NCBI GenBank assembly: GCA_009936765.1
Contig: JAACDL010000004.1
Coordinates: 1 to 9,396 of the forward strand
Source: Methanobacteriota archaeon
Lineage (GTDB): Archaea; Thermoplasmatota; Poseidoniia; Poseidoniales; Poseidoniaceae
Direction: 5' to 3'
Length of the DNA: 9,396 nt
Under the pieces are notes generated by a model that had not been told where the DNA came from, ran no database searches, and worked only from the letters and a program-made list of their open reading frames with translations. Each line of letters begins with the position of its first letter. The stretch's first letter is position 1. A program made the translations under genes and the position numbers. Below, piece after piece: positions 1-4,702 of this stretch.

Positions 1-1
1 C

Positions 2-1015
2 AACAATAGTACGACCACTATTCCGAATTATTATTTTGATGAGTCTTTTGGTATTTATTTCAACTCTGTTAGTAACATCATGAATGGTACCTACGTGCCT
101 ACCACTGTGTTGATTCATAATTATGACAATAATTCTACAACTATCGACCATATGTTGGCAGTAACATTCTACTCTGATGGTCATTCAGAACAAAAAACAA
201 CTCAATATCTGGTCCCTCCAGTCTCTCGTAACACCATTTCAGTCAGCCAATATGTGTAAATCACATCTGAAACAACATATGTTGAAGTTTCCATGGATGT
301 TCTTGAGTGTACAGACGAATACTGTGACATGTCCAAGACTCCAGAAGACCGATATTACCCAGCCGATTATCAATACTATCAGTCACACAGTTCAACTTAC
401 ATTCCTAGAGTTGTAGAATTGACGGACGAAATCTATGATTTAGATGACGGAGAGGATATTCCCCGTTTCACTTTCGATATGGAAGAAATTGAATTAGGTG
501 GTGAAATGTATTACAGCATTGTTGTTACAAGTTCTCAAATGAATTTTGCTACACAATGTATGGAGATAATCATACATTGGATAGATGCGAATGGTGAAAG
601 TCAGATGGCAAACTGGAATCTTGCGTATGAAAACGGCGTCTATGGTTTCTATCCAGGTAACAGTAACTCGACAGTAACATTCGTAGATAGCGTTGATTCA
701 GGAGATTCTGCGACATCGTCCTTTGGTGTTGGCGACAATATTTTCATCAAATCAGAAATTGAAAATCAAATATTTGTTGGCGCAATTCGGATACATTATG
801 CTCAAGACGACATGACGGGTACCATACTTAGATCATGGGATGTTGGAGGGTTGTCAATAATTGACGACGACAATAATTCAGAAGACAATACTGATGATAA
901 TGATACAGAAGATGATTCTGAATCTAGTGGATTGCCATCAATTGGTATACTTGGAACACTTGCAGTAATCGCAGTCAGTTTCGTTGCAGTTATCCGCCGT
1001 GACCAAGAAGAATGA
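2..1015 (+). pseudogene. C-terminal part of an acidic exported surface protein, interrupted by an in-frame TAA
   Basis: One reading frame runs from the left edge to the TGA at 1013-1015 and is broken once, by TAA at 257-259. The 85 codons before the stop and those after it share composition: rich in Asn, Ser, Thr, Tyr and Asp with alternating hydrophobic residues, as in beta-sandwich exoproteins. The segment before the stop (start of the motif TTVLIHNYDNNS, then a strand with FYSDG) resembles a CARDB-type adhesion domain. The strand expected next, TTYVEVSMDV, lies directly after the TAA, so the stop falls inside a predicted fold rather than between two genes. UAA is not a known recoding codon in archaea. 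A nonsense mutation, a base-calling error or a decayed gene are all possible. The true N-terminus and signal peptide lie left of the window. The family assignment is weak; the shared frame is directly visible. Confidence 0.6.
293..1015 (+). CDS. Downstream ORF of the interrupted surface protein, with C-terminal membrane anchor
   Basis: This is the 240-residue stretch that could still be translated after the TAA, from the first ATG. No convincing Shine-Dalgarno site precedes it, and coding-like sequence (ITSETTYVEVS) continues upstream of the ATG, so this start is probably not a natural one. A close Cys pair sits at residues 6 and 11. The middle is a beta-rich acidic domain. Residues about 192-213 form a low-complexity Asp/Glu/Asn/Ser linker. 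The end is a hydrophobic helix starting at LPSIGILGTL, closed by RR and a short acidic tail. Acidic linker, Pro/Gly start of helix, hydrophobic helix and basic end match the layout of archaeal C-terminal sorting signals (PGF-CTERM-like), although the exact signature is not PGF. The protein would be anchored in the membrane facing outward. Function unknown. Confidence 0.55.
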   Translation: MDVLECTDEYCDMSKTPEDRYYPADYQYYQSHSSTYIPRVVELTDEIYDLDDGEDIPRFTFDMEEIELGGEMYYSIVVTSSQMNFATQCMEIIIHWIDANGESQMANWNLAYENGVYGFYPGNSNSTVTFVDSVDSGDSATSSFGVGDNIFIKSEIENQIFVGAIRIHYAQDDMTGTILRSWDVGGLSIIDDDNNSEDNTDDNDTEDDSESSGLPSIGILGTLAVIAVSFVAVIRRDQEE

Positions 1016-1016
1016 A

Positions 1017-1724
1017 TCACTCTGATTGACGCAGTCTTTCGATTGCTAGGGCGCTTACAGCAACTTGTAGATTGTAGGAAGGTACGAAACCAGGCATAGG
1101 TAGTCTGACGATGTCATCTGCGGCATCTAGAACTTCTTTTGAGACTCCAGCATTCTCAGCACCAACTACGAGCATAACATCTCCAGTTAGGTCAGAATCC
1201 CAAGGTGCTTTCCCTCCAACATCCTCCGCGACAATAATCCTTCTATTGCATGCGGCTAGGATTTCTTCGGTCGAAGCATAAACTACAGGAATGAATCTAG
1301 TCGCCCTCATTCCGGCTCTTCTAATCGTTCTTCTTTCTTCATGTGTTTTCTTGACATTGATGATTACAGCAGTAGCTCCACTAACCTCTGCAGTTCTTAC
1401 TCCATAACCAAGATTTGGAGCATATTCAACTCCATCAAATAACCAAATTACGCCTGCTCTTTCGAACACTTCTTCAAGGGTTCCTTTAGGCTCTCTGCCA
1501 ATCAATGCAAGGGCTTTCTGTTGCCCGTCTGCGCTCATTCGCCAGAGGTCGGTAGAAGATCCTTCTAGGACCTGGATATTCCGGTTTTCGCACAGTTGGA
1601 TAATCTCTGAACAATCCTCTTCCCTATCGACTAAAACAAGTTTAATTTCAACCCCGTTTTCAAGTGCTTTTAGAACCTCATCAGCTCCAGTAATTTGAAG
1701 GGACACACCCCTCCGATACTTCAC
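1017..1724 (-). CDS. SpoU/TrmH-family RNA 2'-O-ribose methyltransferase
   Basis: The 235-residue protein is close in length to bacterial RlmB/TrmH enzymes, which use S-adenosylmethionine to methylate a ribose 2'-hydroxyl in rRNA or tRNA. Residues 1-80 look like the small substrate-binding domain (ITGADEVLKAL resembles the family's opening). The SPOUT catalytic domain follows: motif 1 around residues 97-117 with N104 and R110 (form N-x-G-x-x-x-R-T-A), motif 2 at 187-193 (VGAENAG), and motif 3 at 209-222 (PMPGF then SYNLQVA, N218 kept). Motif 3 departs from the usual SLNVSVA. The start used is GTG at 1724-1722, right after an in-frame stop. An alternative GTG at 1706-1704 lies just behind a GGAGG and would leave SLQITGADEV at the start. 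The substrate cannot be read from sequence. The gene is divergent from eL15 and convergent with the gene at its left. Confidence 0.88.
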   Translation of the reverse strand: MKYRRGVSLQITGADEVLKALENGVEIKLVLVDREEDCSEIIQLCENRNIQVLEGSSTDLWRMSADGQQKALALIGREPKGTLEEVFERAGVIWLFDGVEYAPNLGYGVRTAEVSGATAVIINVKKTHEERRTIRRAGMRATRFIPVVYASTEEILAACNRRIIVAEDVGGKAPWDSDLTGDVMLVVGAENAGVSKEVLDAADDIVRLPMPGFVPSYNLQVAVSALAIERLRQSE

Positions 1725-1753
1725 TTACACATGAGTGAATCCCCCGTAGGGGG

Positions 1754-1765
1754 TCACAATTCCGC
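1754..1765 (+). repeat. 12-bp motif TCACAATTCCGC, copy 1 (before eL15)
   Basis: TCACAATTCCGC lies 62 bases before the eL15 ATG. The identical 12-mer occurs at 3293-3304, 51 bases before the start of the PRC-barrel gene, also in non-coding sequence on the same strand. It starts directly after the CCCCC/GGGGG inverted repeat and overlaps the CCGCG dyad. A weak A/T-rich element follows 9 bases later at 1775-1782. A shared promoter-proximal element, such as an activator or repressor site, is the simplest reading. Confidence 0.4.
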
Positions 1766-1774
1766 GTCGCGGTC

Positions 1775-1782
1775 TTCAAATA
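1775..1782 (+). promoter_or_regulatory. Possible TATA-like element of eL15
   Basis: TTCAAATA is the most TATA-like stretch in the otherwise G/C-rich control region. An archaeal start site about 25-30 bases further on would fall near 1803, just before the AAGGAG at 1809-1814, giving a leader of roughly 25 bases. At the PRC-barrel gene TTCATTGA (3312-3319) sits at a similar distance from its Shine-Dalgarno site and from the shared 12-mer. The match to a TATA box is weak and no start site has been mapped. Confidence 0.25.
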
Positions 1783-1808
1783 GGGGTGGCAAGTCGCCAA
1801 ACTGCTCC

Positions 1809-1835
1809 AAGGAGTAGGTGATGTACAATGGCTAA
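1809..1835 (+). promoter_or_regulatory. Shine-Dalgarno site and four-codon upstream ORF overlapping the eL15 start
   Basis: AAGGAG at 1809-1814 is followed by ATG at 1821, and then by ATG at 1828. Only the ATG at 1828 opens eL15. The ATG at 1821 is in another frame and reads four codons (Met-Tyr-Asn-Gly) before TAA at 1833-1835, inside the eL15 gene. Spacing from GGAG is 6 bases to the first ATG, the usual distance, but 13 bases to the eL15 ATG. Ribosomes could therefore load on the mini-ORF and reach eL15 by re-initiation. Homology of eL15 from MAKGLYQ onward fixes its own start. Confidence 0.45.
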
Positions 1836-2418
1836 GGGTCTTTACCAGCATGTTCGTGAAACATGGAACAAACCAAAAGCAACACAAACCCATCAACAGC
1901 GTCAGGACCGCATGGTCCAATGGCGCCGTGAACCTGTTAACTGTCGAATCGACAAACCAACTCGTATCGATGCTGCTCGCCGCCTCGGTTACAAGGCTAA
2001 GCAAGGTGTAGTCATGGTCCGAACTCGCGTTCGCCGTGGTGGACTTCGCAAAGGTAAAGTTCACATGAAGCGTAAACCTTCGAAGGCTGGTATCAGTAAG
2101 ATTACCATGGCTAAGAATACACAGCGTATTGCTGAAGAACGTGTAAACCGTCACTTCCCTAACCTGGAAGTTCTCAACTCATATTGGGTTGGAGAAGATG
2201 GTAAGCACAAGTACTACGAAGTAATCATGCTAGATCCTTCCCATCCAGCAATCAAGTCCGATAAGAACCTAGGCTGGATTGCTGACACCCACCACCGTGG
2301 ACGTGCATACCGTGGAAAGACAAGCGCTGGTAAGCGTGGACGCGGTCTTCACAACAAGGGTAAGGGCGCAGAGAAGCTACGTCCTTCCTTGAAGGCACGT
2401 GGAAACATTGGCAAGTGA
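1828..2418 (+). CDS. rpl15e: 50S ribosomal protein eL15 (L15e)
   Basis: The 196-residue basic protein matches archaeal and eukaryotic eL15, a large-subunit protein absent from bacteria that binds 23S rRNA. Diagnostic stretches are the N-terminus (MAKGLYQHVRETW), KQGVVMVRTRVRRGG at residues 58-72, NLEVLNSYWVGEDG at 112-125, DPSHPAIKSDKNLGWI at 136-151, HRGRAYRGKTSAGKRGRG at 156-173 and KGAEKLRPSLKA at 179-190. The length is normal for archaea and the family runs from first to last residue with no gap. It is preceded by an AAGGAG and a mini-ORF that overlaps its start. The surroundings are not a ribosomal-protein operon: it is divergent from a methyltransferase and followed, after 67 bases, by a membrane protein. 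Confidence 0.97.
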   Translation: MAKGLYQHVRETWNKPKATQTHQQRQDRMVQWRREPVNCRIDKPTRIDAARRLGYKAKQGVVMVRTRVRRGGLRKGKVHMKRKPSKAGISKITMAKNTQRIAEERVNRHFPNLEVLNSYWVGEDGKHKYYEVIMLDPSHPAIKSDKNLGWIADTHHRGRAYRGKTSAGKRGRGLHNKGKGAEKLRPSLKARGNIGK

Positions 2419-2446
2419 TTTTAATTTATTGTGCTGACTTTAATCA

Positions 2447-2477
2447 GTACATTATTTCAAGTACGATGTACTAGTAC
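2447..2477. promoter_or_regulatory. Nested palindromes upstream of the four-helix membrane protein gene
   Basis: GTACAT (2447-2452) and ATGTAC (2466-2471) form a perfect 6-bp inverted repeat with 13 bases between. Overlapping its right arm, GTACTAGTAC (2468-2477) is a perfect 10-bp palindrome ending 8 bases before the ATG at 2486. GTAC occurs four times in these 31 bases. An A/T-rich stretch (ACATTATTTC, 2450-2459) lies about 30 bases before the ATG, as expected for the TATA box of a leaderless transcript, and no Shine-Dalgarno site is present. A repressor operator over the start site would fit, but no factor can be named. Confidence 0.4.
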
Positions 2478-2485
2478 GCTGTTTT

Positions 2486-3280
2486 ATGGAAGCACAAACA
2501 TACTATCAGTCGTTATTAGCCCAAGGCTATGCATCTGCAGAAGCAGAAAAGTACACTCGTGAACACTACCCTGAGTTTAGTTTGGCACCCACAGCTCCAG
2601 CACCTGTAATGATCGATACATCAGCGCCCATGCCAATGGGCGCAGGAATACCTGCTGCAATGCCTATGCCTGCCCCTGGATTAACCGGAATGCCAATTCA
2701 AGCAGGAGCGCAACAAGTCATAATTCAACAAAGCAACAAAGGTCGAGTATGGCGATGGTTTAACGGAATATTCGGGATTATTTTCTCCCTTGCCATGTTG
2801 TGGGTTTCCAATTTCATAAGAGAAACATGGGATGTACTTGGTGACGAGATTTCGAAAGATATCAATAACATGAGTTCCTTAGAAAAAGCCTTAGCTGGCG
2901 ATTTCATTAACGATATAGAATCCATGGTTTCTACATTCTCAACAATCTACACAATCGTCATGATACTTTCAGTTGGAATGTTAGTGGTCTCAATTATTCA
3001 ATTTATGAATAAACCTTGGGGCGGCAAAGCGTTCCTTGGAGTCTCAGGGTTTTTGTTGGTTGTATTGTTTGGAGCAGCCATTTATGAATATACAGCGATC
3101 AATAATTTTATCGATGAGGTTAACGAACTTGAGGATGGCGAAGACATTGAAAACATTGAGTTTATGGAAACGCCAGGATTTATTGGCTCGGCTTGTACTG
3201 GTGTTTGTTTCTTAGTGTTCGCATTGTTGGCATTCCTTGGCAGACCTAGAAGCGCACAAGTAGTTCAATTGCAAATGTAA
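2486..3280 (+). CDS. Four-helix membrane protein with N-terminal UBA-like helical motif; function unknown
   Basis: I do not recognise a named family. The 264 residues fall into clear parts. Residues 5-31 (from TYYQSLLAQGYASAEAEKY on) form a short helical motif of the pattern L-x3-G-[YL]-x3-E-A, like the first helices and loop of a UBA domain. Residues 33-76 are a Pro/Ala/Met/Gly-rich linker. Membrane helices are predicted at about 89-111, 153-174, 183-203 and 231-251. Loops 1-2 (112-150) and 3-4 (204-230) are acidic, with EDGEDIENIE near 216-225, and the N-terminus and C-terminus carry the basic residues (R87, R90; R253, R255). This suggests a cytoplasmic N-terminus and acidic loops outside. 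The ATG at 2486 lacks a Shine-Dalgarno site, so a leaderless transcript is likely. A similar helical motif occurs on the cytoplasmic side of the surface protein at 4703-7030. Confidence 0.8.
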   Translation: MEAQTYYQSLLAQGYASAEAEKYTREHYPEFSLAPTAPAPVMIDTSAPMPMGAGIPAAMPMPAPGLTGMPIQAGAQQVIIQQSNKGRVWRWFNGIFGIIFSLAMLWVSNFIRETWDVLGDEISKDINNMSSLEKALAGDFINDIESMVSTFSTIYTIVMILSVGMLVVSIIQFMNKPWGGKAFLGVSGFLLVVLFGAAIYEYTAINNFIDEVNELEDGEDIENIEFMETPGFIGSACTGVCFLVFALLAFLGRPRSAQVVQLQM

Positions 3281-3292
3281 TCTTAGATTGCA

Positions 3293-3304
3293 TCACAATT
3301 CCGC
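3293..3304 (+). repeat. 12-bp motif TCACAATTCCGC, copy 2 (before the PRC-barrel gene)
   Basis: This is identical to 1754-1765. It lies in the 75-base gap after the membrane protein gene, 51 bases before the GTG at 3356. As at copy 1, a weak TTCA-type A/T element (3312-3319) follows at 19-21 bases from motif start to element start. The repeat suggests a promoter for the PRC-barrel/tRNase Z-like unit that shares control with eL15. Confidence 0.4.
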
Positions 3305-3328
3305 CGTTGGGTTCATTGAGGGCCGACC

Positions 3329-3360
3329 ACCACGCTTAGTCAGGGAGGACTATCTGTGGT
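3329..3360 (+). promoter_or_regulatory. Symmetrical hairpin over the ribosome-binding site and GTG start of the PRC-barrel gene
   Basis: The arms ACCACG (3329-3334) and TGTGGT (3355-3360) pair, with one G-U. They are separated by a symmetrical 2x2 internal loop from the inner stem TAGTC (3337-3341) and GACTA (3348-3352). The 6-base loop AGGGAG (3342-3347) displays most of the Shine-Dalgarno GGGAGG (3343-3348). The GTG start at 3356-3358 is inside the outer stem. The RNA could therefore expose the ribosome-binding site while holding the start codon paired. It forms only if transcription begins before about 3329. The pairing is read directly; its stability and effect are not calculated. Confidence 0.45.
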
Positions 3361-3613
3361 TGCAGATTTGAGCATTTCACAATTGAATGGCAAGGACATC
3401 TATTTGCCAGATGGTCGCCATTTAGGGGTCGTTGGAGAGACCGTAGTCAACGGTGCAGAAATGCGCGCAACTCATCTTTTCGTAGCGGATTGTCCCGAAG
3501 AATTAGTCGAGCGAGGAATCCATCTGACAATTCCATGGCGCTGGGTTCGCTCAATCGGTGACGTCGTAATTTTGCGATGGTTCCCTAAGACTCCTATTCC
3601 TTACGAACACTGA
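3356..3613 (+). CDS. Small archaeal PRC-barrel domain protein
   Basis: The 85 residues are a single PRC-barrel domain, the beta-barrel fold named after the photosynthetic reaction centre H subunit and also found in the 16S-processing protein RimM. Visible marks are NGKDIYLPDGRHLGVVGETV at residues 11-30 (the usual G-x-x-V/I-x-x-x-x-G-x-x-x-G start) and HLFVADCPEELVERGIHLTI at 40-59, followed by PWRWVRSIGDVVIL at 60-73, an ending typical of archaeal members. There is no signal peptide or membrane helix, so it acts in the cytosol. Some archaeal PRC-barrel proteins (CdpB group) take part in FtsZ-based cell division; whether this one does cannot be told. The GTG at 3356 is chosen because GGGAGG at 3343-3348 lies 7 bases before it. 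Its stop overlaps the ribosome-binding site of the next gene, so the two are probably translated together. Confidence 0.85.
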   Translation: MVADLSISQLNGKDIYLPDGRHLGVVGETVVNGAEMRATHLFVADCPEELVERGIHLTIPWRWVRSIGDVVILRWFPKTPIPYEH

Positions 3614-3619
3614 GGTGAT
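3612..3619 (+). promoter_or_regulatory. Ribosome-binding site of the tRNase Z-like gene, overlapping the upstream stop codon
   Basis: GAGGTGAT fits the conserved 3' end of 16S rRNA over eight bases. It shares two bases with the TGA stop of the PRC-barrel gene (3611-3613) and ends 3 bases before the TTG at 3623. This strong site decides the TTG start and suggests that ribosomes finishing the first gene start the second. Confidence 0.65.
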
Positions 3620-3622
3620 TAA

Positions 3623-4696
3623 TTGAGCCTTGAAGTGCATGTACTTGGAACCTCATCTGCCAGACCTGCTCAAGGTCGTTCAGTATCAGGCTCAATCGTT
3701 GAAACCTCAGAAGGTATGTTTGTCGTAGATTGTGGTGAAGGTTTTCAAAATCGTTTGGTAACTTATCGCTCAGAAATGAAAACTCACGCTGGAAGGAGAT
3801 TGAAGATGTCTCGAGTGGCAGCAATTCTTCTTACACATGGCCACCTTGATCACACTTGGGGAGTATTACCTTGGATGCAGACCATGGCACTAGATGGGCG
3901 CAAGGATAAGCTGTGGGTAATCGGGCCTACTACCTCAGAAGTAGTTGATACGCTACTTGGCTCTGAAGGGGAGCCCGAAGTAACGCCTTCAGATTTAGTC
4001 ATACAATATGACATGTGGATGGATTTGGGTGCGAATACTGAAACTTTGGGGTATGAAGTTGAATGGATACTTGGTGATGGAGAAAGATGGGTAAACATGA
4101 ACGATGGTTCGCAAGTTGAATTACCACAGCCTCTCAATAACATCACAATTTCAGCACATTCTACTCAACACACCGTACCTTCATGTGCTTGGAAAATATC
4201 TACTGGTGGAAGAAAAGGAAAGTTCAACAGAGAAGCCACTCAAAACCTACCTGATGAAATTAAAGCAGTATTAGCATCAGGTGAAGATATCGAATATGAA
4301 GGAGAATTACTAGAGGCGATCAACTATCGTTCTAACTACAGGCCAGGTCAATCAGTCATAATTTCTGGAGATACTGCTGAGCAGGCGATTGATTCCGAAT
4401 GTGACCTTCTAATTCACGAGGCCACATTCTTGAAGACTCACATAGATATTGCTAACGAGCATTTACACTCAACAGCGGCAGGCGCAGCAAGGACTGCTAT
4501 CGAATGTAATGCCAAGCATTTGGCTCTCACACATTATTCAGGTCGCCTTGAAGGCCATACCGATTCATTAAACGAAGCTAGAGAAATTCACTCATCAGTA
4601 TTCGCTCTTTCAGATGGCGACAGGTTAGTTCTGAATGATGATTATTCTTTGCACCATCTGGTTAAATCACCCGAAGGGTGGAATCATCAAGGCTGA
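3623..4696 (+). CDS. rnz: tRNase Z-like metallo-beta-lactamase nuclease (ribonuclease Z family)
   Basis: Family members remove the 3' trailer of tRNA precursors with two zinc ions. The 357-residue protein shows the family motifs in order: LGTSSARPA at residues 8-16, the signature THGHLDH at 71-77 (H72, H74, D76, H77; D76 would be the general base), H183 in TQHTVPS, D250 in SGDT, HEATF at 265-269, HLHSTAAGAA at 280-289 with H282, and H304 in LTHYSGR. All expected metal ligands are present. Two points are unusual: the stretch between H77 and H183 is about 34 residues longer than in Bacillus subtilis RNase Z (H68 to H140), and the Gly/Pro-rich motif of the tRNA-binding arm (around 195-222) is reduced, reading NLPDEIKAVLASGED. 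A related phosphodiesterase of the same fold is possible. Start TTG at 3623 is set by the ribosome-binding site. It follows the PRC-barrel gene by 9 bases. Confidence 0.85.
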   Translation: MSLEVHVLGTSSARPAQGRSVSGSIVETSEGMFVVDCGEGFQNRLVTYRSEMKTHAGRRLKMSRVAAILLTHGHLDHTWGVLPWMQTMALDGRKDKLWVIGPTTSEVVDTLLGSEGEPEVTPSDLVIQYDMWMDLGANTETLGYEVEWILGDGERWVNMNDGSQVELPQPLNNITISAHSTQHTVPSCAWKISTGGRKGKFNREATQNLPDEIKAVLASGEDIEYEGELLEAINYRSNYRPGQSVIISGDTAEQAIDSECDLLIHEATFLKTHIDIANEHLHSTAAGAARTAIECNAKHLALTHYSGRLEGHTDSLNEAREIHSSVFALSDGDRLVLNDDYSLHHLVKSPEGWNHQG

Positions 4697-4702
4697 GTCA
4701 AT

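Larger units (their letters stand above)
1720..1799. promoter_or_regulatory. Cluster of four inverted repeats in the divergent SpoU/eL15 control region
   Basis: Four perfect inverted repeats follow one another in 80 bases. TTCACT (1720-1725) pairs with AGTGAA (1734-1739) over an 8-base loop and includes the GTG start of the minus-strand methyltransferase. CCCCC (1741-1745) pairs with GGGGG (1749-1753). CCGCG (1762-1766) and CGCGG (1768-1772) form a dyad with a single central base. TGGC (1787-1790) pairs with GCCA (1796-1799). The third loop is too small for an RNA hairpin, which suggests a DNA-binding dyad there; the others could act in RNA or DNA. An operator for both divergent genes or a structured leader of eL15 are both possible. 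The repeats are certain, the role is inferred. Confidence 0.5.

Noticed and set aside
177..416. 79-codon plus-strand open frame overlapping the interrupted surface protein
   Set aside because: It is in a different frame from the acidic surface protein, has no domain resemblance, and is explained as a shadow.
1681..2154. 157-codon open frame on the minus strand covering most of the eL15 gene
   Set aside because: It lies antisense to a complete, certain eL15 gene and overlaps the methyltransferase start. Its sequence is Thr/Ser-rich with no family resemblance; codon bias of eL15 explains it.
2416..2446. TGATT ... AATCA inverted repeat and T-rich stretch after the eL15 stop, as a possible terminator
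   Set aside because: The stem is only 5 bp with a long A/T loop and no clear T-run follows. It is too weak to call a terminator, though termination near the TTTTAATTTATT stretch is possible.
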